Assembly: GCF_014217565.1 (NCBI RefSeq) | Contig: NZ_CP043661.1 | Span: 1,674,001-1,738,000 of the forward strand | Direction of reading: 5' to 3' | Source of the DNA: Kribbella qitaiheensis | Lineage (GTDB): Bacteria; Actinomycetota; Actinomycetes; Propionibacteriales; Kribbellaceae | DNA length: 64,000 nt | Shown here: positions 39,359 through 47,413 of the stretch, in pieces | Numbering within the stretch: the stretch's first letter is position 1 | Layout of the letters: each line of letters starts with the position of its first letter | Notes under the pieces: model-generated | The model's input: the letters and a program-made list of their open reading frames with translations, nothing else | Told to the model about the DNA's origin: nothing | Database searches by the model: none | Position numbers and translations under genes: made by a program

Positions 39359-39874
39359 TCAGCGCTTCGCCGTCACCTGGATCTTGCTGTCGCGCTGCAA
39401 CGGGGTGTCCCAGGCGGCTGGTTGGGTGTTCACGAGGACCATGACTCCCCCGCACGCGTCGCCGACGCACTTACCGTCGTACCGGACTCCCCAGAGCTCG
39501 AAGAACTGCTTCAGGGTCGGCCGCTCGGCGGTGGTTTTCGCCTCGACGTACACGGTCCCGTCGGACGTGTGCGTGTGGATGGCAGCCTGCTCGGCGCGGC
39601 GCCGGTCGACGCCGATGTCCGGCGGTAGCTGGACCGGCTGACCGGCGATGTCGACGGCGAGCTTGAACGTGTACGGCGCCGGGCCGCTGAAGTCGAGCGG
39701 CAACCGCTCGAAGCCGGCCTTGTCGATATAGGAGACAGCGTCGCGAGGGGCATCCCATGGCGGCGGCCCGGACCGGATCACCGCGGGCCCGGGCGGCGCC
39801 GGACCGACCTGACAGCCGCCAACCACGGGCAGCAGGCTCAGTACGGCGGCGACCGCCAGCACCCGGACTCTCAT
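39359..39874 (-). CDS. Putative lipoprotein
   Basis: A 171-residue protein, start MRVRVLAVAAVLSLL with lipobox VVGGC. The mature part has GTVYVEAKTTAERPTLKQFF, two nearby cysteines in GKCVGDACGGVMV, and Pro-rich linkers. Function unknown. It is alone between a 156-base gap and the PspC gene. Confidence 0.75.
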   Translation of the reverse strand: MRVRVLAVAAVLSLLPVVGGCQVGPAPPGPAVIRSGPPPWDAPRDAVSYIDKAGFERLPLDFSGPAPYTFKLAVDIAGQPVQLPPDIGVDRRRAEQAAIHTHTSDGTVYVEAKTTAERPTLKQFFELWGVRYDGKCVGDACGGVMVLVNTQPAAWDTPLQRDSKIQVTAKR

Positions 39875-39924
39875 GCGGAGCAGGTTTTCACGCCCGCTCC
39901 CGGCCCCGGCGAGCCGGGTGCAGG

Positions 39925-40110
39925 TCAGTCCTCGGACGGCATCAGGGCCCAGAGGCCGATGTAGATCAGGAACTGCGGGCCCGGCAACAGGCAACTGACG
40001 ACGAAGATCAGCCGCATGGTGTTCGGCGTCGTGCCGAAGCGACGCGCCAAGCCGGAGCAGACACCACCGATCCAGCGGTTGCTCTTCGGACGAACGAGTG
40101 CGCTTGCCAT
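39925..40110 (-). CDS. PspC-domain small membrane protein
   Basis: A 61-residue protein that is almost entirely a PspC domain: SNRWIGGVCSGLARRFG followed by one membrane helix (LIFVVSCLLPGPQFLIYIGL). PspC proteins take part in envelope-stress signalling. AAGGAAATC precedes the ATG. Confidence 0.88.
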   Translation of the reverse strand: MASALVRPKSNRWIGGVCSGLARRFGTTPNTMRLIFVVSCLLPGPQFLIYIGLWALMPSED

Positions 40111-40357
40111 GATGAGATTTCCTTTCGGCTGTTGGGTTTACGACCACTATGACGCCCAACCTCACCCGCCAGATCCCGACGCGCGCAGGAGCCAGGGCCC
40201 GTTCAGGGTCTCCCCGGCAGGAGCCCCAGCCCCCGAACTCCCTCTGCGCCAGGAGCGCACGATCGCGATCGCCGTCCTCGATCTGACCGGGCCGCCGACA
40301 CAGACCCCGATGGTCAGCACGGCTCGGAATTCCTGCTAATGTTCTGCTCGTTCCTGA

Positions 40358-40429
40358 GCCCCCGTAGCTCAGGGGATAGAGCACCGCCCTCCGGAGGCGG
40401 GTGCGCAGGTTCGAATCCTGCCGGGGGCG
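40358..40429 (+). tRNA. tRNA-Arg (anticodon CCG)
   Basis: Cloverleaf with acceptor GCCCCCG/CGGGGGC (40358-40364, 40422-40428), D-arm GCTC-AGGGGAT-AGAGC, anticodon arm CCGCC-CTCCGGA-GGCGG with CCG in the loop, and T-arm GCAGG-TTCGAAT-CCTGC. It decodes CGG. CCA is not encoded. Its 3' part, from the anticodon stem on, is the left attachment site of the island. Confidence 0.96.
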
Positions 40430-40430
40430 C
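40384..40430 (+). repeat. attL: 47-bp direct repeat within tRNA-Arg
   Basis: Identical to 46231-46277. It begins at the 5' strand of the anticodon stem and ends just past the discriminator base, the usual crossover segment for tyrosine recombinases that use tRNA genes. Confidence 0.92.
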
Positions 40431-40541
40431 CCCTAACTGACCTGCATCATTGAGCCGCTGACCAGCCAAAACGCGGTCAGCTGCTCATCGCGTCAGTCCG
40501 GCTGTGTCCGGCCAACACCAGCCGTTTACTAGCCTTCACGC

Positions 40542-41112
40542 TCAGGGCGCGCTCAAGTTCGCGCCCAGGGCGCGCTCAAGTTTTGGCACCGTCCCGGCGG
40601 CCGGCATCCCCAGCGCCTCCTCCATCCGCCGTCGCATCGCCACTGCTCCCCCGTCTAAGCACTTGGCGTAGATCTTGAGCAGCACCTCGACCGAGTGACC
40701 AGCCCACTCGGCGACCTGGGTCGGCGGCACCCCACCGTTGAGCCAGGTCGAGACTGCGGCGTGCCGCAGGTCGTACGGTGTGCCCGCCAACGGCGACGCC
40801 ACCACCGCCCCGCTGAAGACGGCGACCCTCGTCCAGGTCCACACCCGCTGAATGGTTCCCTTCGGAAGTTCGTTCTTGTTCCGCTCGTCATAGAACAGCC
40901 GACCTCCGGGGGCCGGTACCAAAGGTGTCGATGTGATGGTGATAGACCCGCGTCAACGGCGGCGGGACAGGCACAATGCGTGTTTCACCGCGCGGGCGCT
41001 GCTTGAGTTGCCGCTTGTCGCGGTTCTCCCGCTGTTGGTCCACTGCTTGCCTGCGTACAGCTCGGCTGATTCGAGGGTCATAGACCCCCCAGACCCCACG
41101 ACTAGCTCCCAA
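40542..41112 (-). pseudogene. Tyrosine recombinase (island integrase), C-terminal remnant with frameshift
   Basis: Two overlapping frames join into about 189 residues of a phage-type integrase. The first part has LKQRPRGETRIVPVPPPL; the second has the catalytic Arg in YDLRHAAVSTWL, His in WAGHSVEVLL and Tyr in KIYAKCLDG. The break is one extra base in the G run 40908-40912 (GGCCCCC on the coding strand). The N-terminal DNA-binding domains and first catalytic Arg are missing, since upstream sequence is another gene fragment. It lies 112 bases from the tRNA end, the standard place for an island integrase. Confidence 0.82.
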
Positions 41113-41148
41113 CTGGGGCGGATCGTGACGTCCCTAGCGAGGGCAACC

Positions 41149-41658
41149 ACGGTCGACGGGTCCATCATCGGATCAGTGCCTGGCGAAGGTAAACGTCCTG
41201 CGCTCTACGTTGCGGGCGAAAGAGGTGCAATCTCTCAGGTCGAAGCTCTCTTCGCCGGAACAGACGTTCTTGTGCGAAACCTGGGTCCGGAGGTTGGGCG
41301 GGCATCGTCACTGAAGCTGGCCTATTCGGCCTTCCAAAAAGGGTCACGCGTACTGGCTGCTCTCGCTCAGGCACTTGCCGACAACCACGGCGTCGGTGCC
41401 GAGTTGCTGTTGTTGGCCGATCAGCGGAGTGGTAGTTACCTAAGCGAGCCGGAGTATGTGGCAGAGACAGCAGCGCTTGGGTGGCGGTGGGCGCCCGAGC
41501 TCGCAGCGGCGGCCGATGAACTGAACTCCGTTGGTCTCCCGGGCCAGGCAATCGCAGGGCTAGGCGAAGTGCTCGATATGTGGAGTGGCAGCCGCGACAA
41601 CTGGGGCACACCTCAGGAAGCGATCGAGGCGCTACGGAGCGAAGACCGGAGGGGCTGA
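41149..41658 (+). pseudogene. C-terminal fragment of a 6-phosphogluconate-dehydrogenase-like oxidoreductase
   Basis: From VDGSIIGSVPGEGKRPALYV onward the frame resembles the C-terminal (DUF1932-type) domain of NAD(P)-dependent 3-hydroxyacid dehydrogenase relatives, including GRASSLKLAYSAFQKGSRVL with a Lys in the usual helix. The Rossmann domain is absent. The upstream part of the open frame is antisense to the integrase remnant. Two truncated genes abut head to head here, marking a deletion or insertion junction near 41110-41150. Confidence 0.65.
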
Positions 41659-41839
41659 CCGACAAGCCTTCCCGATGAAGGACAAGAATTGAGAACAAAT
41701 CTCTACTGTCTGGAAATGACTTCTTTCAGTAGTGCTCAAAATCTTCGCGGTCGGATTTTATGGGCAGGATAGGTAGCGGTGTTCTTGCGCATCATTGCAA
41801 GGATACGCAGGAAAAGAGGTGCCGATCAAGGGAGCATCA

Positions 41840-42559
41840 ATGTCGGACAAGGTTGAAACAGAACTTGAATTCAAAATGGGTCTGGAGATGCTTCCACTGC
41901 AATTTCCGAAGATCGATTCGTGGCGCTCGAACCCTCTCTCGCAAGCTCCTCCCAGATCGGCTCTATTTGGTGACGATCGCAGAACCGATCCATACCAGTC
42001 ATCACATTTGGCTATAAGATTATTAAGTATCTCTGTCGACAACCTTCATTGCTTGAAGACCGTCATTAGCGAAGGTAAATCGTTGCATATGTATGCCCCG
42101 TTCGGAATGCTGCGGGCGGCGATCGAATCTTCGGCGACTGTGCTGTGGCAACTATCCCCTTCTCGGCGCAAAGAGCGAGTCTGCCGATCACTGGGCCTTC
42201 AATACCGGGACGCCAAGGAGGAAAGAAATGCTGAGAACGTAGCCACGGCGCGACTCCACTCAAGCAATCAAGCGTCGAGCAATAGAATGAGGCGGATCGA
42301 GGGTTTGGCGGCGGCGGCAGACCTCTCTGAGGCAGAACTAAGGCAATGGGTCTCCACGCGCACACGTCAAGTACGTGAAGGAGGAAAGCATGCGCAGATA
42401 GGGTCGCAGCTTACTGAGCTAACTTGGCAGATATGTAGCGGTATGGCGCATGGTCAAAATTGGTCGACCCTGAGCATGTTAGATCGTCAAGAGGTAGCGT
42501 CTTTTGGTGAAACTGTGGCCACTTATAAACTTACAGCGAATGCAATGAAGATAGGATGA
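41840..42559 (+). CDS. AT-richer orphan helical protein
   Basis: A 239-residue soluble protein with no recognised family. Base composition is clearly lower in G+C than the rest of the window, with codons such as AGA, TTA and ATA that are rare elsewhere. AAGGGA lies six bases before the ATG at 41840. It is mostly helical; MLRAAIESSATVLWQLSP and QICSGMAHGQNWSTL resemble the helix motifs of large families of uncharacterised proteins (DUF5677-like), but this is weak. It lies between the two island remnants and the IS element and is intact, so it may be the island's cargo. Confidence 0.72.
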   Translation: MSDKVETELEFKMGLEMLPLQFPKIDSWRSNPLSQAPPRSALFGDDRRTDPYQSSHLAIRLLSISVDNLHCLKTVISEGKSLHMYAPFGMLRAAIESSATVLWQLSPSRRKERVCRSLGLQYRDAKEERNAENVATARLHSSNQASSNRMRRIEGLAAAADLSEAELRQWVSTRTRQVREGGKHAQIGSQLTELTWQICSGMAHGQNWSTLSMLDRQEVASFGETVATYKLTANAMKIG

Positions 42560-42627
42560 CTTACGAGTACTGCAGTCTCCTTGACGGACAATGCCCGCGC
42601 ACTTTTTATTACAAGATCTACACCTAG

Positions 42628-43521
42628 TACGGCAGCCGTAGTTCGTGACCTGGCGGTGTGGCGGTCCGGGACGAGAGGCGGCCACCGTTCGATGATCTCG
42701 GGTTGTGTGGACTCAAGAGGATCTCGCGGTGGCCGCGGGGCAAAGCACAGACCGTGGTCGTTTGGCGGGTGGAGTTCGATGGTTTGCTGGGTCGCTGGCG
42801 ACGAGGTCTACGGTGCCGACCCCAAACTGCGTAAGGCCTTGGAAGATCGCGGCGTCGGGTATGTGCTCGCGGTCGCCTGCAGCCACCAGGTCCGCACCGG
42901 CGTCGGCAAGATCCGCACCGATCAACTCGCCGTGAGCGTGCCACGCAAGGCCTGGCAGCGGCTGTCGGCCGGTAACGGCTCGAAGGGGCTGCGGTTCTAC
43001 GACTGGGCCTGGATCAGCATCGAACCCGGACACGGCGAGGCTCAAGGGCAGCGGTGGCTGCTGGTTCGCCGCAACAACGCCACCGGCGAGCTGGCCTACT
43101 ACCGCTGCTGGTCACCGGCACCGGTGCCGCTGCGCGAACTGGTCCACGTCGCCGGCCGCCGCTGGACGGTCGAGGAATCGTTCCAGGCCAGCAAGACCCT
43201 CACCGGCCTCGACCAGCACCAGGTCCGCCGCTGGGACAGCTGGCACCGCTGGACCATCCTCGCGATGCTCGCCTACGCCTTCCTCGCGATCCTCACCGCG
43301 ACCGAACGAGCCGAAACCACCACCCACCAGGCCTGATCGCGTTGACCTGCAACGAGATCCACCGCCTGTTCAACACACTCATCGTCGAACCGATACAAGA
43401 CCTGCGACACCGGCTGCGCTGGTCGACCTGGAGACGCCGACACCAACACCGCGCCCGAACCAGCCACTACCACCGCCGACAAGCCCCGCCAGCATGAACA
43501 TCACAAACTACGGCTGCCGTA
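42628..43521 (+). mobile_element. Internally deleted IS701-family element
   Basis: Terminal inverted repeats 42628-42648 and 43501-43521 match at 20 of 21 positions and are flanked by CTAG on both sides (42624-42627, 43522-43525), the target duplication preferred by IS701 elements. The element is 894 bp, against roughly 1.4 kb for a complete one. The 5' half of the transposase is missing, so the copy cannot move itself but could be moved in trans. Confidence 0.85.
42788..43497 (+). pseudogene. IS701-like transposase, C-terminal remnant
   Basis: The homologous part begins at WVAGDEVYGADPKLR and continues through AGRRWTVEESFQASKTLTGLDQHQVRRW, the DDE-transposase segment that carries the catalytic Glu. 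A frame change near 43335 (one base missing) moves the last 50 residues (LIALTCNEIHRLFN) to another frame. The N-terminal part with the first catalytic Asp is deleted. Confidence 0.82.
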
Positions 43522-43543
43522 CTAGGCCCGCACCGGAGTCTGG

Positions 43544-44218
43544 TCACCCTGATTCCCGCGTTCGGGCGGGCTGGGCGGGTGTGTTCACGGTTCGGCCGCC
43601 GGGCAGCCGCTTGTCTAGCCAGGTCGCCGCAGCAGAAAATCCCAGGAACATGGACACGATCAGGAGGCCGTTGATCACCACACGAAAGTAGCCCAGGGAA
43701 CTGACATCGGCGAAGGGATACGGATACCAGTTTGAGGCCAGCGGACCCCGTATGACGGTGAAAGTCATGTAAGCGATCGGGAAAATGACTGCCAAGATCG
43801 CGATCCGCCTCGAAGTCAATCCTCGCGGGCCGAAGACTAGCCAACCCACGACGGACATAATGGGCACGACGATGTGCTGCAGTAAATTCGCTACGAATAT
43901 CCACGAATGCAAATGAAGGTGCCGACCCAGGATTGCGTTGAAGATTATGAACGTCACGGTAATGCCGACAAGGCCAGTCAGCCGGAATACAGAAAACGTC
44001 ACAGAAGGCCGGTCCAGTCTCACAGCCAGCAGCAGACTCGTCGCACCCACAATCAGATTCGACTGAATCGTAAAAAAAGCGAACTGGTTCAGCGCCCGAT
44101 TGGCCGGGCTGCCACCAAAACCCTCGGAACGGGCGGCCAAGATCAGCGTGATAACAACTCCAGTGACCATCGCCACGGCCGTCACAGCGAACCACAGCCG
44201 AGCCCACATTTGGTGCAT
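43544..44218 (-). CDS. Pr6Pr-type integral membrane protein
   Basis: A 224-residue protein with six likely membrane helices. FFTIQSNLIVGATSLLLAV, the central HLHLHSWIFVANLLQHIVVP and WYPYPFADVSSLGY near the last helix match the Pr6Pr family, which has no established function. It starts 19 bases left of the downstream tandem repeats and ends 23 bases from the IS element. Apparently intact. Confidence 0.78.
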   Translation of the reverse strand: MHQMWARLWFAVTAVAMVTGVVITLILAARSEGFGGSPANRALNQFAFFTIQSNLIVGATSLLLAVRLDRPSVTFSVFRLTGLVGITVTFIIFNAILGRHLHLHSWIFVANLLQHIVVPIMSVVGWLVFGPRGLTSRRIAILAVIFPIAYMTFTVIRGPLASNWYPYPFADVSSLGYFRVVINGLLIVSMFLGFSAAATWLDKRLPGGRTVNTPAQPARTRESG

Positions 44219-44860
44219 TCCCTGACGCTAGCAGACCGACTGCAGCAGGGGTCTCTGCGTTCTCGAGGAGCGGGACGGCGCGTTCTCGAGGAGCGGGACG
44301 GACTGGCATAATTTGACCGGTTTTGCTGCGTGTTGTGGGTGGAGAACGAGGTGAAAGAGCACGGTTCGTGGTGATCGTCGGGTTGTTGACGCCTGACCAT
44401 CGCCCAGGAGCCGTGCCTGATGTCATCTTCTCTTGCTCTGGACCTCGACCGCTACCGTGTCGCCGCCGTGGTCGGCCTTGCGGTGCCACAGGATCCACGG
44501 CTGCAGCACTGGCCACCGCGAACCCGCTGACGCCCCATCCACCGCCCCCAGGCACGACCGCAGGACAGCACCATGGAAAAGCCGGGCAGACCGGCGGCCC
44601 AACCACGCCCAGCAACCGATCACCACCAGCGAAGATCAACAAATCAGAGAAAGTGGATCACCAGAATTCAATCGGTGGATCCGGGCTGAGTGACAACCGC
44701 GCTCACCCGCCGTGGACCGTCAGAAACTTTGCCAGACGATTCGGGTGTGTTCTGTAACGTTTCGGGCACCTCACATCGAGTATTGAGGTGCCTGACACGG
44801 AACAAGTTGGACAGCGCGATCGGGCCGCCTGACACCCAGCCGGTGGCCGATTCTGCTGGG
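44219..44860. other. Island segment without a supported gene
   Basis: Holds a 23-bp tandem repeat at 44258-44303. Several open frames exist on both strands, but none has a recognisable domain or a good start. A segment near 44420 (MSSSLALDLDRYRV) could be the debris of a transposase gene but cannot be assigned. Confidence 0.4.
44258..44303. repeat. Tandem 23-bp repeat
   Basis: Two copies of CGTTCTCGAGGAGCGGGACGG plus two bases, 44258-44280 and 44281-44303, differing only at the last positions. It lies just upstream of the Pr6Pr gene start (44218, minus strand) and may contain binding sites for its control. Confidence 0.75.
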
Positions 44861-45247
44861 CTATCGACCCGGCCTGAGGTGCTGGCCAGAGATCCAGGTG
44901 TCTGTCACGGTGAGGCCGTGGATGTAGTAGGCCCCGGCGAGCAGACAACGTCCCCACCAGGCTCCGGCGTCGTCCTGGCGCCACTCGATCACCAGGGCCG
45001 GCCATTCGCCGGGCCATCGTTTCTCGTCCACGATCCAGCAGTGTCGTCCCACCGCTCCGGAGGACGCGGCTTCCGGGCTTTGACTCGGGATCGGCCCACG
45101 CGCTCGACCGTCGGCAGCCTGTTCCGAGGCCCCGGAACGTTCGAGGCGGGCTCGCCCTCGCGGTGCCTTGTCATCCATGGTCGGCCGGATGTGAGGAGGG
45201 TTCTGACCGCCAGCCATGCAGATACGACCGCACAGGTGTTCGATCAT
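44861..45247 (-). CDS. Small hypothetical protein (Trp-rich C-terminal domain)
   Basis: A 128-residue frame whose last 60 residues (HCWIVDEKRWPGEWPALVIE and on to WISGQHLRPGR) look like a small conserved domain often encoded on integrated actinobacterial plasmids and islands. The N-terminal half is Arg/Pro/Ala-rich and probably disordered. The start is uncertain; MDDKAPRGR, 23 codons in, is an alternative. Function unknown. Confidence 0.6.
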   Translation of the reverse strand: MIEHLCGRICMAGGQNPPHIRPTMDDKAPRGRARLERSGASEQAADGRARGPIPSQSPEAASSGAVGRHCWIVDEKRWPGEWPALVIEWRQDDAGAWWGRCLLAGAYYIHGLTVTDTWISGQHLRPGR

Positions 45248-45636
45248 TTGAAGGGTGGTCTTGCTTGCCGAGCGAGACCGGTCGGCGTGAGGCCATACCG
45301 ATCCCTAAGTCTGGCTTGGGAGAATCCCGGGAGATGATCTTGGTTCACGAGCCAACAATCACTGTCGCCGAGCTACGCGGACCAACGCGCTGACCTGCGG
45401 CTTTATAGTTTGCCCTGGTGGCATCCGGCACCTAACAGTGTTCGGGACGACGAGGCCGCAGGTTCAAATCTTGGCCACCCCCGACCTGCCGGCCCGGAGA
45501 AGACCCAGTCGACCAGCTGTATCGAAACTGGCGAACGGCTCCTGACCCAACTGACCAGCGCCACCGTGAACACGGCTATGCGCAGGGATGTAGCTGGGCG
45601 ACCCTGACCACAGCGCAGCTCTCAGGTTGCGCGGCA
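45248..45636. other. Gap with a tRNA-like 3' fragment
   Basis: No supported gene. At 45455-45480 a T-arm-like sequence (GCAGG-TTCAAAT-CTTGG) is followed by CCACCC, resembling the 3' end of a decayed tRNA or tmRNA gene. Confidence 0.35.
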
Positions 45637-45993
45637 TTACCAGACGTGAATGTTCTCCACCTCGATCACCAGCCCGTCACGGTGTTGCCGCACCTCCGCC
45701 TCCAAGATGAGATCGCTCCGTCCCTCCTCTGCGGTCCAGAGATCGACCGCCACAGACCAAGTCACACCGTCGTCTCTGGCAATGATGACTTCGGCAAATT
45801 CCCAAGCTTCCTCGGGAAGCTTGACCACAGTGCCGGGGTACTCGCGCACCCAGTAGAGCGGGTCATCTGGATCAGACAGGGCGATCCGTGGATCACGACG
45901 GAGGCCATCGAGGTCACCCGCCGCCACCAGGTCGATCACATGCGCCAGCAGCGGCCTGAAGCGCTCCGGTACCGGCACAGAGTGATGCGACAC
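45637..45993 (-). CDS. Small acidic hypothetical protein (DUF7668-like)
   Basis: A 118-residue protein with LLAHVIDLVAAGDLDGL, a YPGTVVKLPEEAW segment and the motif VDLWTAEEGRSDLILE. These resemble a small family of uncharacterised actinobacterial proteins. The GTG at 45993 was chosen: TATTCT lies six bases before it, as in a leaderless promoter; a TTG at 46035 is also in frame. It is the last intact gene before the right end of the island. Confidence 0.65.
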   Translation of the reverse strand: MSHHSVPVPERFRPLLAHVIDLVAAGDLDGLRRDPRIALSDPDDPLYWVREYPGTVVKLPEEAWEFAEVIIARDDGVTWSVAVDLWTAEEGRSDLILEAEVRQHRDGLVIEVENIHVW

Positions 45994-46214
45994 GACAACA
46001 GAATAGGCGCAAGTGAACACTGCCCCCGGGCGCAACGGTGACCGCCCGCAGATGAGGGCCTGCCAACGCTCCCTGGCGGCTCCAGCTCGGGACCAGTAAT
46101 GAGGTCATATTCGGGCTTGATTTCTGACCCGAACGGTGCAGCGCGCTCAGGGCGCGCCCAAGTAGCCGCCCGATCCCGGCATCATCCGGCGTTATCGCAG
46201 TTCAGAGGCATATC

Positions 46215-46276
46215 GCCCCCGTGCTGGCACCCGCCCTCCGGAGGCGGGTGCGCAGGTTCGAATCCTGCCGGGGGCG
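46215..46276 (+). pseudogene. tRNA-Arg-like copy lacking the D-arm (at attR)
   Basis: GCCCCCG (46215-46221) can pair with CGGGGGC (46269-46275) as an acceptor stem. The anticodon arm with CCG and the T-arm are identical to tRNA-Arg at 40358, but the D-arm is replaced by nine bases (TGCTGGCAC). It is ten bases shorter than the real tRNA. Probably non-functional, formed from element sequence at the attachment site. Confidence 0.7.
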
Positions 46277-46277
46277 C
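46231..46277 (+). repeat. attR: 47-bp direct repeat
   Basis: Exact copy of 40384-40430. It marks the right end of the tRNA-Arg island. Confidence 0.92.
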
Positions 46278-46504
46278 AAGATGATCCGGGCGGTCTGTAC
46301 TCGCGGAGAGCGAGTAGGGATCGCCCGATGTCTTTGTGGGACCGCCGAGTGGTTGTGCCTCGGCCCGTGTCGAGCTCTTCGTGTGGTGCCGGGCTGTTCG
46401 TTCACTGGCGGGCTATTTTCGCGGTAGCGGGCGAAAATCCCGTCAGCCGACCCTGAGCTGCGCGCATCCTCTGCAGGCCGAGAGGCCCGGCGTCGGTCAG
46501 GCGA

Positions 46505-47338
46505 TCAGCGCTGGAAGCGGTAGGTCTTGCTGTCGATGGCGATGCAGGCGCCTGGTGACATCACGATGACGCGGAGGGTGCCGTCGGGCTCGTGGTAGTC
46601 GATGCCTTCGACCTCGAAGTTGCCGGAACAGCCGCTCTGCAAGGGCAGTTGACCAAGTGACGTGACCCGGCCGGTGACATCGGCGCTTCCGACCGGATCG
46701 GACAGATCGACCCGCAGCAGCGGCTTCGTCGTACCGAACAAGGTGCCGGCCGGGTCGTCGGAGGCGCAGAGCAGCTGGGTCGCGGTGACGAAGTCGCAGC
46801 CCTGGATGTCGCGGACCTGGTGGTTCAGCCGGATCGCCGAGGCGTAGGGCAGGTTCTTGGAAGGATCGGTCGCGCCGACCCCGGGCATCGGCATCACCAG
46901 CAGCCGGTCCATCGTGCCCCACTCACCGCTGACCATCCAGCGCAGATCCGGCGAGACCGCGGCGAAGCTGTTGTTGTTGGCCTCCCACGACTCCAGCGCG
47001 TGCGTGTAGTTGGCCCATTTGCCGTCCGGCGACTGCGTCCGGAACAACTTCGCACCCCGGTCGTCACGCTGATACGGCTCCACGTACCAACCGCCTGCGG
47101 AGCCCGGATCGCCGACGTGGTTCCAGCCGCGGGCCAACAGATCGAACGGAATCGTCCCGACCCCGGTGTAGCGGTACGACGTACTGCCGCCGCGAGTCAC
47201 GGTCGCGAGTCCTTGGCTCTCGTCCAGCGGCCGGGCATTGTCGGAGCCGACGATCCGCCAGCCGGTGACAGCTTGGGCCTGAAGCGGAATGAGCAGGGCG
47301 GTCAGAGCCGCCGCGAAGATGATCCCCAGTTTGCGCAT
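46505..47338 (-). CDS. Secreted protein of unknown function
   Basis: A 277-residue protein with a clear signal peptide (MRKLGIIFAAALTALLIPL, cleavage after AQA near residue 23). The mature part has Trp- and Gly-rich segments (WNHVGDPGSAGGWYVEPYQ, WMVSGEWGTMD) and two cysteines in ATQLLCASD and QSGCSGNF. Repeated beta-strand patterns suggest a propeller-like fold, without a family match. Stands alone. Confidence 0.78.
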   Translation of the reverse strand: MRKLGIIFAAALTALLIPLQAQAVTGWRIVGSDNARPLDESQGLATVTRGGSTSYRYTGVGTIPFDLLARGWNHVGDPGSAGGWYVEPYQRDDRGAKLFRTQSPDGKWANYTHALESWEANNNSFAAVSPDLRWMVSGEWGTMDRLLVMPMPGVGATDPSKNLPYASAIRLNHQVRDIQGCDFVTATQLLCASDDPAGTLFGTTKPLLRVDLSDPVGSADVTGRVTSLGQLPLQSGCSGNFEVEGIDYHEPDGTLRVIVMSPGACIAIDSKTYRFQR

Positions 47339-47413
47339 TCACCGGTTGTAGCAGGTTCGAGACGCTCTGCCACCGGCTGAGAGATGAAATTCTTTCGCTA
47401 ATCCGGCGAACTG

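Larger units (their letters stand above)
40384..46277. mobile_element. Decayed genomic island integrated in tRNA-Arg(CCG)
   Basis: About 5.9 kb bounded by an exact 47-bp direct repeat of the tRNA-Arg 3' part. Next to the left end is a broken tyrosine integrase pointing towards the tRNA. Inside are a truncated dehydrogenase, an AT-richer orphan gene, a deleted IS701-like element, a Pr6Pr-like membrane protein and two small proteins. No replication or transfer genes remain, so it is no longer self-mobile. Confidence 0.88.

Noticed and set aside
40933..41148. N-terminal part of the open frame leading into the dehydrogenase fragment
   Set aside because: It is antisense to the integrase remnant and has no similarity; only the part after 41149 resembles a protein family.
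44690..45337. 215-codon plus-strand frame in the island
   Set aside because: Low-complexity, no domain, and opposite to a better-supported small gene at 44861-45247.
46278..46504. Imperfect palindrome around GGGCTATTTTCGC / GCGAAAATCCC near 46408-46435 as a terminator
   Set aside because: Mismatches and unclear placement relative to a gene end on either strand; it might be a weak hairpin after the minus-strand secreted-protein gene, but the evidence is too thin to list.
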